Below are positions 5,339 through 5,670 of a DNA stretch of 5,670 bases, piece by piece. Under the pieces are notes generated by a model. The model did not search any database. It had not been told where the DNA came from and worked only from the letters and a program-made list of their open reading frames with translations. The DNA comes from Bradyrhizobium sp. GTDB taxonomy: Bacteria; Pseudomonadota; Alphaproteobacteria; Rhizobiales; Xanthobacteraceae. The DNA is taken from NCBI GenBank assembly GCA_013695565.1, contig JACDAG010000197.1, positions 1 to 5,670 of the forward strand, in the 5' to 3' direction. How positions within the stretch are numbered: the first letter of the stretch is position 1; each line of letters starts with the position of its first letter. The position numbers and the translations under genes are program-made.

Positions 5339-5670
5339 ATGTTTTCAAGCCGCGACGCCTTCGAGAACGATTTCTGCCCGGTCCGGGACGAGTTGCTCGG
5401 CGACATGTACCGCGCCAACGCCAATGGCCTGCCGCTTCTGGTGGAGAGTGTCTCCTCCGAGACGCGCGCCATGCTGGCGCTGTTTTGCTATCGCCGCAGC
5501 CATCTGCACTCGCTGGCCCTCGCGATCGCGGCGAGCTGCACCGAGCGCGAGCTGATCTCGCTCGGCGGCCGCGTCGGCTCCACCCTCTACGCGCTGTCCC
5601 GCGAACCGGCCACGCGCTCCACGCCGTCATCGTCCTACGGCAACCGCAAGCCGATCACGCTCTCGACCAA
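5339..5670 (+). CDS. Hypothetical protein, C-terminus cut off by window edge
   Basis: From ATG 5339 the frame stays open for 110 codons to the right edge. Translation begins MFSSRDAFENDFCPVRDELL, followed by a helical, Ala/Leu-rich middle (about 41-67, with CYRRSHLHSLALAIA) and a Ser/Thr/Arg-rich stretch after about residue 88. Cysteines are at 13, 50 and 67. No signal peptide or certain membrane helix is visible, so it is probably cytoplasmic. I recognise no characterised family, but the strong ribosome site, GC-rich third codon positions and upstream CtrA-like box support a real gene. It begins 129 bases after the dehalogenase and probably has its own promoter. Confidence 0.8.
   Translation, partial: MFSSRDAFENDFCPVRDELLGDMYRANANGLPLLVESVSSETRAMLALFCYRRSHLHSLALAIAASCTERELISLGGRVGSTLYALSREPATRSTPSSSYGNRKPITLST

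Noticed and set aside
4965..5555. 196-codon plus-strand frame spanning the dehalogenase end and the next gene
   Set aside because: Its Arg/Ser/Pro-rich translation is typical of a shifted frame in GC-rich DNA. Both genes it overlaps are better supported.

Overview
The window is GC-rich DNA from an alphaproteobacterium. Codon use, gene types and remembered protein similarity point to Bradyrhizobium, Rhodopseudomonas or a close Nitrobacteraceae relative; this is an inference, because no rRNA or other marker gene is present. No insertion sequence, phage gene, tRNA, rRNA or CRISPR array is seen. It looks like ordinary chromosome made of short transcription units.

Left half (1-3473), all on the minus strand. 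Read in the direction of transcription, a membrane-anchored TAXI-type solute-binding protein (3473 to 2070) is followed after about 180 bases by a MlotiK1-like cyclic-nucleotide-gated potassium channel (1885 to 758). After 24 more bases comes a crotonase-fold protein (733 to beyond the left edge). The channel and the crotonase are probably co-transcribed. The 180-base gap carries two copies of a TTGCTTGCAA-like dyad 42 bp apart, just before the channel start.

Middle (3474-3838). This is a divergent intergenic region of about 365 bases with no convincing gene. It holds three small dyad-symmetric sequences within about 50 bp, the clearest being CCGGTAA-CC-TTACCGG, and probably contains promoters for both flanking genes.

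Right half (3839-5670), all on the plus strand. First comes a small His/Asp-rich membrane protein of the DUF3307 type (3839-4246, probable TTG start). Next is a haloalkane dehalogenase of the LinB/DhaA subfamily with a complete catalytic pentad (4331-5209). Last is the first 110 codons of an unrecognised protein (5339 to beyond the right edge), preceded by a strong ribosome binding site and a near-consensus CtrA-type box.

There is no obvious single pathway. The themes are membrane transport or sensing (TAXI protein, channel, DUF3307) and small-molecule metabolism (crotonase, dehalogenase). I found no clear new multi-gene system. The points most worth a second look are the crotonase with both catalytic glutamates replaced, the TAXI protein built like a receptor with a cytoplasmic tail and no transporter partner, and the paired dyads in the intergenic regions.
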